Source of the DNA: Bacteroidota bacterium
GTDB lineage: Bacteria > Bacteroidota > Bacteroidia > SXHM01
NCBI GenBank assembly: GCA_947479755.1
Contig: CANKAM010000001.1
Location: forward strand, 1-64,000
DNA length: 64,000 bases
Direction: 5' to 3'
The first letter of the stretch is position 1; each line of letters begins with the position of its first letter. Below are positions 1-7,028 of the stretch, piece by piece. The notes beneath the pieces are model-generated. The model worked only from the letters and a program-made list of their open reading frames with translations. It did not search any database and was not told where the DNA came from. The translations under genes were made by a program, and so were the position numbers.

Positions 1-263
1 AGGGCTTCATAAAAGTCATCAACCAGCCAAGCGCCTAATTGTTTGGCAACTCTTACCAATGCGCTGGCAGCGCCCTGTGCCGAAAGGGCTGCCGCCACGG
101 CTAATATCTTTGCTTTATAGGCCGAAAAAAACAAATCAAAACGGGTAACCGTTCCGGGTGTAATAGGTACCTGTGCCGGAGGGGTTACGGTTTTGCGGTC
201 GTTAATCATGCGCAGGGCGCGGTAACGTTTGGGGTTGCTGTCAGGCAGTCTTCTTGAAGGCAT
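1..263 (-). CDS. Unrecognised protein, N-terminal fragment (runs off the left edge)
   Basis: An open frame on the minus strand starts at an ATG at 261-263 and runs without a stop to the edge, giving 87 codons. It begins MPSRRLPDSNPKRYRALRMI and continues with a proline-rich stretch, then an alanine-rich helix-like segment. It has no signal peptide and I do not recognise the family. Codon use and GC look like ordinary coding DNA of this genome, unlike the repeat array next to it. The 80 bp upstream of its start hold nothing clear before the array begins. Confidence 0.5.
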   Translation of the reverse strand, partial: MPSRRLPDSNPKRYRALRMINDRKTVTPPAQVPITPGTVTRFDLFFSAYKAKILAVAAALSAQGAASALVRVAKQLGAWLVDDFYEA

Positions 264-343
264 GGTGTTTAGGATTAGTTAATAGTTATGAGTGATAAGT
301 TATAAGTGATGGGCGAACGGGCATTTTCATTTTAAAACGTGTA

Positions 344-569
344 GTCGCACATGTGCGAGCAGGCAAAATGAAATCAAAACATGCATTCGAACATGTGCGA
401 ATGGCTAAAATGAATTTAAACACCCCATTCGCACATGTGAGAATGGATGAATGAAAAACAAAATGCCCGTTCGCACATGTGAGAATGGATATACTGAAAT
501 GAAAACACCTGTTCGCACATGTGCGAATGGCTAAAATGAAATTGAAACAGGCATTCGCACATGTGCGAA
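344..569. repeat. Array of six 16-bp palindromes at exact 42-bp spacing
   Basis: Six copies of a self-complementary core, TTCGCACATGTGCGAA, start at 344, 386, 428, 470, 512 and 554, always 42 bp apart. Copies 5 and 6 are perfect, and copy 6 extends to a 20-bp palindrome. Copies 2, 3 and 4 have one change each, and copy 1 keeps the inner 14 bp. The 26-bp intervals are degenerate versions of one another (tggctaaaatgaa...), so this is a diverged tandem repeat rather than a set of unrelated spacers. The array fills most of the gene-free stretch 264-741; I see nothing else there except a hairpin at its right end. Reading frames through it are artefacts of the 42-nt (14-codon) period. Confidence 0.9.
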
Positions 570-716
570 TGGATAAATTATATGGAAGTGTTTCAGTCGT
601 CATTGCGCTATTGGTGAATTTGAAATGCGAATGTCGGCTGCAAACCCTACTAAAGTCAATAGTGATTTTTCAGATAAGGGTTTTCAGTTTCCCAACGGGC
701 TATTTTGGCTCCGAAT

Positions 717-742
717 GCCCTGTTTTTGGCTCCCGACAGGGC
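717..742 (-). terminator. Hairpin at the 3' end of the LytTR gene, possible terminator
   Basis: GCCCTGT (717-723) pairs with ACAGGGC (736-742) across a 12-nt loop. It overlaps the LytTR stop codon on the minus strand. No clear U tract follows, so termination is only a possibility. Confidence 0.3.
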
Positions 743-1083
743 TAAAACTTATTGAAAGCCTCTATAAATAAGGTTCTTTGGCCATCCGAAACAGGTAAAA
801 TTTCGCCACTGAATAGCTCAACCTTACTTTTAGTTTTGTGATAATGCTTTAGTTTTTCAAGATTGATAACATGCGAACGATGGATTTTAACAAAGCATTC
901 TGCTTTATCCATTTCGCCCTCCATCACCTCTTTCATGCTTTTTGGTATGAGCAAAAAATCTACCTCCCACTCATCAAGGTATATTTCACAGGACGAGCGT
1001 CTGGCTTGCAGGCGTTTTATTTTGCAGTAAGGAATATTATGAACTATTCCGTTCTCAGAAATGTGAAGATGATTTTTCTCCAT
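742..1083 (-). CDS. Stand-alone LytTR DNA-binding domain protein
   Basis: This 113-residue protein is almost entirely one LytTR domain. The conserved second half is visible as FVKIHRSHVINLEKLKHY followed by VELFSGEILPVSDGQR. LytTR proteins bind DNA, usually as the output domain of AlgR/LytR response regulators, but here there is no receiver domain and no histidine kinase neighbour, so the input signal is unknown. The ATG at 1081-1083 is used because the domain begins almost at once. The gene sits between the 42-bp palindrome array (downstream) and a 10-bp inverted repeat pair (upstream). Either could be its target, but LytTR sites are normally direct repeats, so this is inference. Confidence 0.85.
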   Translation of the reverse strand: MEKNHLHISENGIVHNIPYCKIKRLQARRSSCEIYLDEWEVDFLLIPKSMKEVMEGEMDKAECFVKIHRSHVINLEKLKHYHKTKSKVELFSGEILPVSDGQRTLFIEAFNKF

Positions 1084-1084
1084 T

Positions 1085-1212
1085 CTGTATGCCCTTTCAT
1101 TTGTTTAACAATACAAATGCACAACACCATCTTTTCAGATGGTAATTTTACTCTCCAACCCTACTTAAAAATAAATTAGGGATGGGTTTAAAAACTCTGT
1201 GTGGGCATACAG
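1085..1212. repeat. Perfect 10-bp inverted repeat pair upstream of the LytTR gene
   Basis: CTGTATGCCC at 1085-1094 and its exact complement GGGCATACAG at 1203-1212 bracket the region directly upstream of the LytTR start. A small hairpin (ACCATC / GATGGT, 1126-1143) lies between them. This could be an operator pair or a long-range stem in the leader. Confidence 0.5.
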
Positions 1213-1250
1213 ATATTAATTGAGGCAATAATAGAAAATATTTTTGTATA

Positions 1251-1280
1251 AAAAAAGCTCCCTTTATGAGGAGCTTTTTT
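1251..1280. terminator. Bidirectional rho-independent terminator
   Basis: An 11-bp stem, AAAAAAGCTCC / GGAGCTTTTTT with an 8-nt loop, has A and T tracts suitable for both directions. It lies about 65 nt past the stop of the minus-strand lipoprotein gene at 1347, which it most likely terminates. Confidence 0.85.
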
Positions 1281-1346
1281 TAGTGTCTGTAACACCTGAG
1301 TTAATCAGATGTATTTTTGAAAATTATTAATTGATTCTTAAGCGTT

Positions 1347-1541
1347 TTATTTCGGTTTCACCGTCATGCTGTCAATGGTAGTGGTGGTTTTTGTTACTGC
1401 CGTCATGCTGTCGATGGTTCCTGCTTTAGGTTTCACGGTCATGCTGTCGATGGTGGTAACACTGCCTGTTTTTGTTTCGCCACCGCATGATGCGATAATT
1501 ACTGTTGATACTACTGCTGCAAATAGGATTAAGTTTTTCAT
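1347..1541 (-). CDS. Tiny repeat lipoprotein (64 aa)
   Basis: The protein has a short lysine start, a hydrophobic stretch and the lipobox-like IIASC, so Cys19 is the likely lipidated residue. The mature part is only about 45 residues and consists of three copies of a TIDSMTV/A unit separated by K/T-rich linkers, two of them ending VKPK. No enzyme domain is possible at this size. Bacteroidota genomes carry many such small surface lipoproteins of unknown role. It has its own terminator downstream (1251-1280) and is divergent from the TonB receptor at 1723. The repeat structure suggests slippage-driven length variation between strains, which is inference. Confidence 0.7.
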   Translation of the reverse strand: MKNLILFAAVVSTVIIASCGGETKTGSVTTIDSMTVKPKAGTIDSMTAVTKTTTTIDSMTVKPK

Positions 1542-1722
1542 TGTTTAGTGGGTTTAGTTTTTTGTTGTCTGCAAACGTATTGCTTCTTTTCTCTCCTCAA
1601 TTCTTATAGTTCAGTAAAATGCTAACAGCCGGTAGTTAGCACACAATAACTTCCTTTTTTTTTAAACGGGATAGGGGGTAGCAAAAAATCATTCTATATT
1701 CACATCCGAAAATCTATCCGCC

Positions 1723-4122
1723 ATGAAAAAAACGGCTGCCCTTCTATTACTTATTACCTGTTACCTATTACATAACCCTGCCCACGCCCAGCAAACCCTG
1801 CGCGGCTCTGTTAAAGACCAGGAAAGCAAAGCCACCCTCATTGGTGCCAATATTGCCGTATATAAAGACACCCTGTTTATTGACGCCACAGCAGCCGATG
1901 CCGATGGCTACTACAAAATTGAAAACATCCCTTATGGACGGTATACTGTAGTTGCCACCTACCTTGGCTATACTAAAGCAGCTTTTCAAAACATCATTGT
2001 CAATGCCGGAAAAGAAACCATTCTCAATATTGAACTCGAAGAATCAGTAGTGGAAATGAAAGAAGTTTCCATTGCCGGTGCGCGCAAAGGCGAAGTGCTG
2101 AACGAGATGGCTGTAGTAAGCGCCCGCGCCTTTTCGGTAGAAGAAAGCGACCGCTATGCAGGCTCGCGTGGCGACCCTGCCCGCATGGCCAGCAACTTTG
2201 CAGGCGTTAGCGGTGCCGATGATTCGCGCAACGATATTACCGTGCGCGGAAACTCGCCTTTTGGTGTGTTGTATCGTATGGATGGAGTAAACATTCCTAA
2301 CCCCAATCACTTTGCAGTGGCAGGCACAGCGGGTGGCCCTGTTGGTATTCTCAACAATAAAGTACTGGCAAACTCCGACTTCATGACCGGAGCTTTCCCT
2401 GCCGAATACGGTAACGCTATCTCAGCCGTGTTTGATATAAAAATGCGCAACGGTAATGACCAGAAGCATGAGTTTACCGCACAGCTCGGTCTCTTTGGTA
2501 CAGAGCTGACTGCCGAAGGACCTATTTCTAAAAAGAGCCATGCATCGTATCTTGTAAACTACCGCTACTCCACCATCGTACTCTTCTCGGCAATAGGCAT
2601 TGACTTAGGCACCGATGCAAAACCCTACTATCAGGATGGCTCGTTCAAATTCAACTTCCCCACCAAAAAGGCAGGAACATTCTCCCTCTTTGGTATGGGC
2701 GGAAAAAGCAAGATTGACATTCTTACCAGTCCCGACAAAACAGCCGAAAACCGCGAACTCTATGGTGATGCCGATAAAGATGAATACTTCCGCTCGGGCA
2801 TGGGTGTTGCAGGCCTTAACTGGCTGTTGCCTTTAGATGATAAATCATACCTGCGCGCCACGCTGGCCGTAACAGGCGACTACACCAAAAATCACCGCGA
2901 CTTGGTTGAGCGACATAAAGAAGGACCTGATTCTCTTTTCGTTATTGATTCAATATTTCCTGAGTTGGATTATAATTTTACTACTACAAAATATTCGGTA
3001 AATCTTTTTTATAATCGCAAGTTAAATGCGCAGCATACGCTGCGTGCCGGCATCTTCACCGATTTGTTGCAGTTCAATTATCAGGACAGTTCGCTGCTTC
3101 CAAATGACACGTTAAACCGCTTTCATCACCGCCTGCGCGATAAAAGTAATGCCTACATGTTGCAACCATATCTACAATGGTCTTACAGAATTACCGAGCA
3201 ACTCACTTTTAACGCAGGGGTGCATTCACAATACTTTACACTCAATACCAATAGCTATAGCATAGAACCGCGTGCCGGATTGAAATGGAGATTTAAACCC
3301 ACACAATCACTCAGCTTCGGATACGGAATGCACAGCCAAACGCAACCTTACTATATCTACCTGCAGGAAAATACCACCACAGGCAATCAGGATAATAAAG
3401 ACCTGCCCTTTATGCGCAGCACCCACTATGTGCTGGGCTACGATAATGCACTTACACCTTACCTGCGCATTAAGTTAGAAACCTATTACCAGAAACTCAA
3501 CAACATTCCCGTTGATACCTTTCCTTCCTCTTATTCAGTCTTGAATGAAGGAACAAGTTTCGACCGCTACTTTCCCGGAAAACTGGTAGCCGATGGCACA
3601 GCCGAGAACTACGGAATAGAACTTACCATCGAAAAATTCTATAACCGCAACTACTTCTTTATGTTCTCAGGAACGCTTTACAACTCTATTTACAAACCCA
3701 GCAACGGCAAAACCTACGACACCGATTTCAACGGCAACTATATTCTTAATCTACTCGGAACAAAAGAATTCAAGTGGGGCAAAAAGCGCCCTAACACCTT
3801 TGGAATAGGAGGTAAACTAACCACCGCAGGCGGCAGAAGATACACACCTATTGATGTGACTGCATCCGGTGCAGCGGGCAAACCCGTATTCATTGATGCC
3901 GAGCGCAACAGTCTGCAATACAAATACTATTTTCGCTTTGATGTAAAAATCAATTACGCCATCAACGCCAAGAAGCTGCGCCACGAAATAGGAGTGGACC
4001 TTGTGAATGTAGCTCAAACAAAAAATGTATTGCGCAAGATTTATGTGGGTGCTGCAGAACCCATCAAAACAGATTATCAGCTGGGCTTTTTGCCGGTGTT
4101 TTATTACAGGGTAGATTTTTAA
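1723..4122 (+). CDS. TonB-dependent receptor with N-terminal carboxypeptidase-regulatory-like domain
   Basis: This 799-residue outer-membrane active transporter starts with a signal peptide (residues 1-22, ending AHAQ). A carboxypeptidase-like regulatory domain follows (about 25-110, with SVKDQESKATLIGANIAVYK and the typical YTVVATYLGYT). Then comes a plug (about 130-240, with DITVRGNSPFGVLYRMDG and a YGNAISAVFDIKMRNG segment), and the rest is beta-barrel with the usual aromatic C-terminus (YYRVDF). No SusD partner lies beside it, so the substrate cannot be named and a polysaccharide role is not implied. It stands alone, followed by a 62-bp palindromic repeat that may act as its 3' hairpin. 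Confidence 0.92.
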   Translation: MKKTAALLLLITCYLLHNPAHAQQTLRGSVKDQESKATLIGANIAVYKDTLFIDATAADADGYYKIENIPYGRYTVVATYLGYTKAAFQNIIVNAGKETILNIELEESVVEMKEVSIAGARKGEVLNEMAVVSARAFSVEESDRYAGSRGDPARMASNFAGVSGADDSRNDITVRGNSPFGVLYRMDGVNIPNPNHFAVAGTAGGPVGILNNKVLANSDFMTGAFPAEYGNAISAVFDIKMRNGNDQKHEFTAQLGLFGTELTAEGPISKKSHASYLVNYRYSTIVLFSAIGIDLGTDAKPYYQDGSFKFNFPTKKAGTFSLFGMGGKSKIDILTSPDKTAENRELYGDADKDEYFRSGMGVAGLNWLLPLDDKSYLRATLAVTGDYTKNHRDLVERHKEGPDSLFVIDSIFPELDYNFTTTKYSVNLFYNRKLNAQHTLRAGIFTDLLQFNYQDSSLLPNDTLNRFHHRLRDKSNAYMLQPYLQWSYRITEQLTFNAGVHSQYFTLNTNSYSIEPRAGLKWRFKPTQSLSFGYGMHSQTQPYYIYLQENTTTGNQDNKDLPFMRSTHYVLGYDNALTPYLRIKLETYYQKLNNIPVDTFPSSYSVLNEGTSFDRYFPGKLVADGTAENYGIELTIEKFYNRNYFFMFSGTLYNSIYKPSNGKTYDTDFNGNYILNLLGTKEFKWGKKRPNTFGIGGKLTTAGGRRYTPIDVTASGAAGKPVFIDAERNSLQYKYYFRFDVKINYAINAKKLRHEIGVDLVNVAQTKNVLRKIYVGAAEPIKTDYQLGFLPVFYYRVDF

Positions 4123-4143
4123 CAGTAAAGAAGTGGGGCCATT

Positions 4144-4205
4144 CGTCATGCTGAACTTGTTTCAGCATCTCTTAATTAAGACCCCGAAACAAGTTCGGGG
4201 TGACG
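4144..4205. repeat. 62-bp interspersed palindromic repeat, copy A
   Basis: The element begins CGTCATGCTGAACTTGTTTC and ends with its near complement, GAAACAAGTTCGGGGTGACG. A second copy of the same length lies at 26165-26226. It sits just after the TonB receptor and can fold into a long hairpin, as REP/BIME-type elements do. It may serve as a transcription-end hairpin. Confidence 0.8.
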
Positions 4206-4250
4206 ACACAGAGATAACCATTTTCAAAACTTAGCGTTAAACCTGCGCTT

Positions 4251-6218
4251 ATGAAAAACAGAATATTCTTAGTTGCCTGTCTGCTCGCCCTCGCAGGGCT
4301 TGTTCTAACCTATTCCAACCATTTCAACAATCCTTTCCATTTCGATGATGCGCACACCATTGAAACCAATGCCGCCATCCGCGATATAAAAAACATTCCT
4401 TCGTTTTTCAGTGACGGAACTTCGTTCAGTTCGTTGCCCGCAAATCAGGCATACCGTCCGGGGCTAACCACACTCAATGCAATTGATTTCTGGCTGGGAG
4501 GAAAAGATGAACCTGTTCCCTTTCAATATCATTTAAGCATTTTCATTGTTTTTCTATTGCTGGCAATTGCACTCTTTTTCTTTTTCAATACTATTTATGA
4601 TGCCGCCTCACCTCATGAATACAATAAGTGGATTGCGCTTTTTTCCACTGCGTTTTTCTGTTACCATACTGCCAATGCCGAAACCATTAATTACATCATA
4701 CAGCGCGCTGAATCATTCAGCACATTCATGATTATTCTTGGCTTTCTTATCTACATCTATTTTCCTGCGCAACGGAAATTCCAATTGTTTCTGCTTCCGA
4801 TGATAGTTGGCTTTAGTGTAAAGGAACCAACCCTCATGTTTGTTCCTTTACTGTTTACTTACATTCTGCTGTTTGAAAAAGAAACATCGCTAACAACCGT
4901 TTTTTCAGCAAACGGTTTCACCAATGTTTTAAAAACACTGTTAATGGTATTGCCCGGCTTAATACTTGGTGGGTTGCTTTTTGCTTATTCACAACACAAA
5001 ACACCGGAATTATTTACTCCGGGCGGAGTAAATGTTATTACCTATTTACAAACGCAAACGTTTGTAATTGTCCACTACGTTAATAATTTCTTTTTGCCAT
5101 TTAATCTCAGTGCTGATACCGATTGGAGACCAATTCAAAATATGTTTGACGACCGTGTGATTATCGGAACACTGTTCATTATTTTTCTTTTGTCAGTTGC
5201 AGTCAACGCTTCCCGTAAAAAAGAATCGCGCCCCATTGCATTTGGAATTTTATGGTTCTTTATTGCGCTTCTTCCTACATCCAGTTTTTTCCCCTTTGCT
5301 GAAGTGTTGAATGATCATCGCCCGTTCTTTCCTTATATCGGTTTGGTAATGGCAACGGTCTGGGGTCTGTGGCTTGTTATTAAAAAACAGGAAACCATCA
5401 TCAGCAATCCTTTGAAAAGATACGCGTTAATAAGCAGCTGTTTAGTGTTGCTGGTTGCTCATGCAATAGGTGCCCATCTCCGGAATGATGTATGGTCGTC
5501 TGGCGAAAAACTATGGAAAGATGTTACTGTAAAATCGCCCGGCAATGGTCGCGGTTGGATGAACTATGGTAATTCACAAATGGCAAAAGGCAATTACGCA
5601 GAAGCATTAATAGCCTTCAACAAAGCCAAAGAATTGTGGCCTTATTACTCGTATGTACATATTAATCTTGGAATTCTCCATGCTTCAATGGGCAAGCCAG
5701 TTGATGCTGAAAACTATTTCAAATCAGCAATTTCATTGGATAACAAAAATCCTGAAACCTATCGTTACTATGGAAAGTATTTAATTGAGCAGATGCGTAG
5801 CCAGGAAGCGCTGAATATTCTGCAGCAAGGTTTGCAATTAAGTCCCAAACACCGCGATATCCAACTGTACTATAGTATGGCATTGCAAAGCAGCGGAGGA
5901 AAAAATATGCGCCTTGAAAATATGATTGAACAGTTGAAAACAAATCCCACTGCTGATGGCTATCTTAACCTCAGCCTGGAATATTACAACATGGGCGATT
6001 ATGAAAAATGTATTGAAGCCTCAGAGAATGCATTGAAAATAAAACCGGATTACGCACTTGCCTATAACAACATGTGCTCGGCATACAATGTATTAAAGCA
6101 ATACGACAAAGCAATTGAAGCCTGCAGCCAGGCTATCCGTGTTCAACCTGATTTTCAATTGGCAAAAAACAACCTGAAACTGGCTGTTGACGAAAAGAAT
6201 AAACAAAAAGGTAAATAG
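4251..6218 (+). CDS. Polytopic GT-C-like membrane protein with C-terminal TPRs (TMTC/O-mannosyltransferase-like)
   Basis: The protein has 655 residues. The N-terminal 420 or so contain about ten hydrophobic segments. An FDDAHTI motif just after the first membrane helix matches the acidic lumenal motif of GT-C glycosyltransferases, and NDHRPFFPYIGL resembles the conserved loop of the TMTC/PMT group. From about residue 430 to the end there are tandem tetratricopeptide repeats (GNSQMAKGNYAEALIAFNKA, YYNMGDYEKCIEASENALKI). This architecture is that of TMTC-type protein O-mannosyltransferases, which transfer sugar from a lipid carrier to secreted proteins, but the donor and target are unknown here. 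A methyltransferase follows after 3 nt, so the two are probably co-transcribed. Confidence 0.75.
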   Translation: MKNRIFLVACLLALAGLVLTYSNHFNNPFHFDDAHTIETNAAIRDIKNIPSFFSDGTSFSSLPANQAYRPGLTTLNAIDFWLGGKDEPVPFQYHLSIFIVFLLLAIALFFFFNTIYDAASPHEYNKWIALFSTAFFCYHTANAETINYIIQRAESFSTFMIILGFLIYIYFPAQRKFQLFLLPMIVGFSVKEPTLMFVPLLFTYILLFEKETSLTTVFSANGFTNVLKTLLMVLPGLILGGLLFAYSQHKTPELFTPGGVNVITYLQTQTFVIVHYVNNFFLPFNLSADTDWRPIQNMFDDRVIIGTLFIIFLLSVAVNASRKKESRPIAFGILWFFIALLPTSSFFPFAEVLNDHRPFFPYIGLVMATVWGLWLVIKKQETIISNPLKRYALISSCLVLLVAHAIGAHLRNDVWSSGEKLWKDVTVKSPGNGRGWMNYGNSQMAKGNYAEALIAFNKAKELWPYYSYVHINLGILHASMGKPVDAENYFKSAISLDNKNPETYRYYGKYLIEQMRSQEALNILQQGLQLSPKHRDIQLYYSMALQSSGGKNMRLENMIEQLKTNPTADGYLNLSLEYYNMGDYEKCIEASENALKIKPDYALAYNNMCSAYNVLKQYDKAIEACSQAIRVQPDFQLAKNNLKLAVDEKNKQKGK

Positions 6219-6221
6219 CCT

Positions 6222-7022
6222 ATGTCTTTGTTTGTTGCGGTACGCAAATTTCTTTACGAACCCCGTTTGCAGGGCGTGGATGTAAACAGCGATAAGCTGC
6301 TGGAGATTCACCGTCAGGTTTTGATGGAGAAAAAAATAATGCGTCACGTTTTCCGCGAATTTTATGATGCCTGTATTAATGCAGATAATAAATACTTTTC
6401 AGCAACGGGCGACAGGATAGAGATTGGAGCAGGTGTAAGTTTTTTTAAAGAAGTATATCCTGAAATTATCAGCACAGATATTAAGTCATCACCCTGGCTC
6501 GACAGAATACTAGATGCACAGAAAATGGATTTGCCCGACAATTCAACACGGGCATTTTATGCTATTAATTGTTTTCACCATTTGCCTGATGTTGACAGTT
6601 TTATTAATGAGTTGCTGCGGGTTTTAAAACCTGGTGGCGGATGCATACTGATAGAGCCCTACCACGGTGCAATTGCTTCCCGCTTTTACAAGCGCATATT
6701 CGATACGGAGACATTTGATAAGTCACAAAATGAATGGAAGTATAAGGTAGGCGGTGTGATGGAAGGCGCAAACCAGGCATTAAGTTATGTTGTGTTTAAA
6801 CGTGACCTGAGTGTGTTCCTTAAGAAATACCCTCAACTGGAAGTGGTGGAACAAAAAGTGTTACCTAATTATCTTAGGTATTTATTGTCAGGTGGTTTAA
6901 ATTTCAGACAAATTCTCCCATCCTTTTGTGAACCTGTAATTAAACTAATGGAATTTTTGATTAGTCCGTTTAACTCAATTTTAGGACTTCATCATTCAAT
7001 TGTTATCCGTAAAAAGGATTAA
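6222..7022 (+). CDS. Class I SAM-dependent methyltransferase
   Basis: The protein has 266 residues with a Rossmann methyltransferase core. Motif I is RIEIGAGV (about 65-72), followed by the acidic strand end IISTDI, then a FHHLPD segment and LLRVLKPGGGCILIEP, as in methyltransferase type 11 (UbiE/SmtA-like) enzymes. The C-terminal 90 residues carry hydrophobic stretches that may contact membrane or lipid. Its start is 3 nt after the GT-C/TPR gene, so it may methylate a lipid-linked sugar or glycan made by that enzyme, which is inference from position only. It converges on the TPR gene at 7029 with only 6 bp between stops. Confidence 0.8.
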   Translation: MSLFVAVRKFLYEPRLQGVDVNSDKLLEIHRQVLMEKKIMRHVFREFYDACINADNKYFSATGDRIEIGAGVSFFKEVYPEIISTDIKSSPWLDRILDAQKMDLPDNSTRAFYAINCFHHLPDVDSFINELLRVLKPGGGCILIEPYHGAIASRFYKRIFDTETFDKSQNEWKYKVGGVMEGANQALSYVVFKRDLSVFLKKYPQLEVVEQKVLPNYLRYLLSGGLNFRQILPSFCEPVIKLMEFLISPFNSILGLHHSIVIRKKD

Positions 7023-7028
7023 CCGAAA

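Noticed and set aside
344-569. CRISPR array
   Set aside because: The repeat is a short, fully self-complementary 16-mer, and the 26-bp intervals are related to each other rather than unique. No cas gene is near.
286-603. 105-aa protein of RTCAN-type 14-residue repeats on the minus strand
   Set aside because: It is the translation of the 42-nt repeat period; there is no ribosome site, and sequence conservation follows the palindrome, not codons. An overlapping plus-strand frame exists for the same reason.
1347-1541. GTCATGCTG words in the repeat-lipoprotein gene as a third copy of the 62-bp element
   Set aside because: Only about nine bases agree with the element's left end and the complementary arm is missing; the words come from the peptide repeat.
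1723-4122. A polysaccharide utilisation locus (SusC/SusD)
   Set aside because: No SusD-like lipoprotein or glycoside hydrolase adjoins any of the three TonB receptors.
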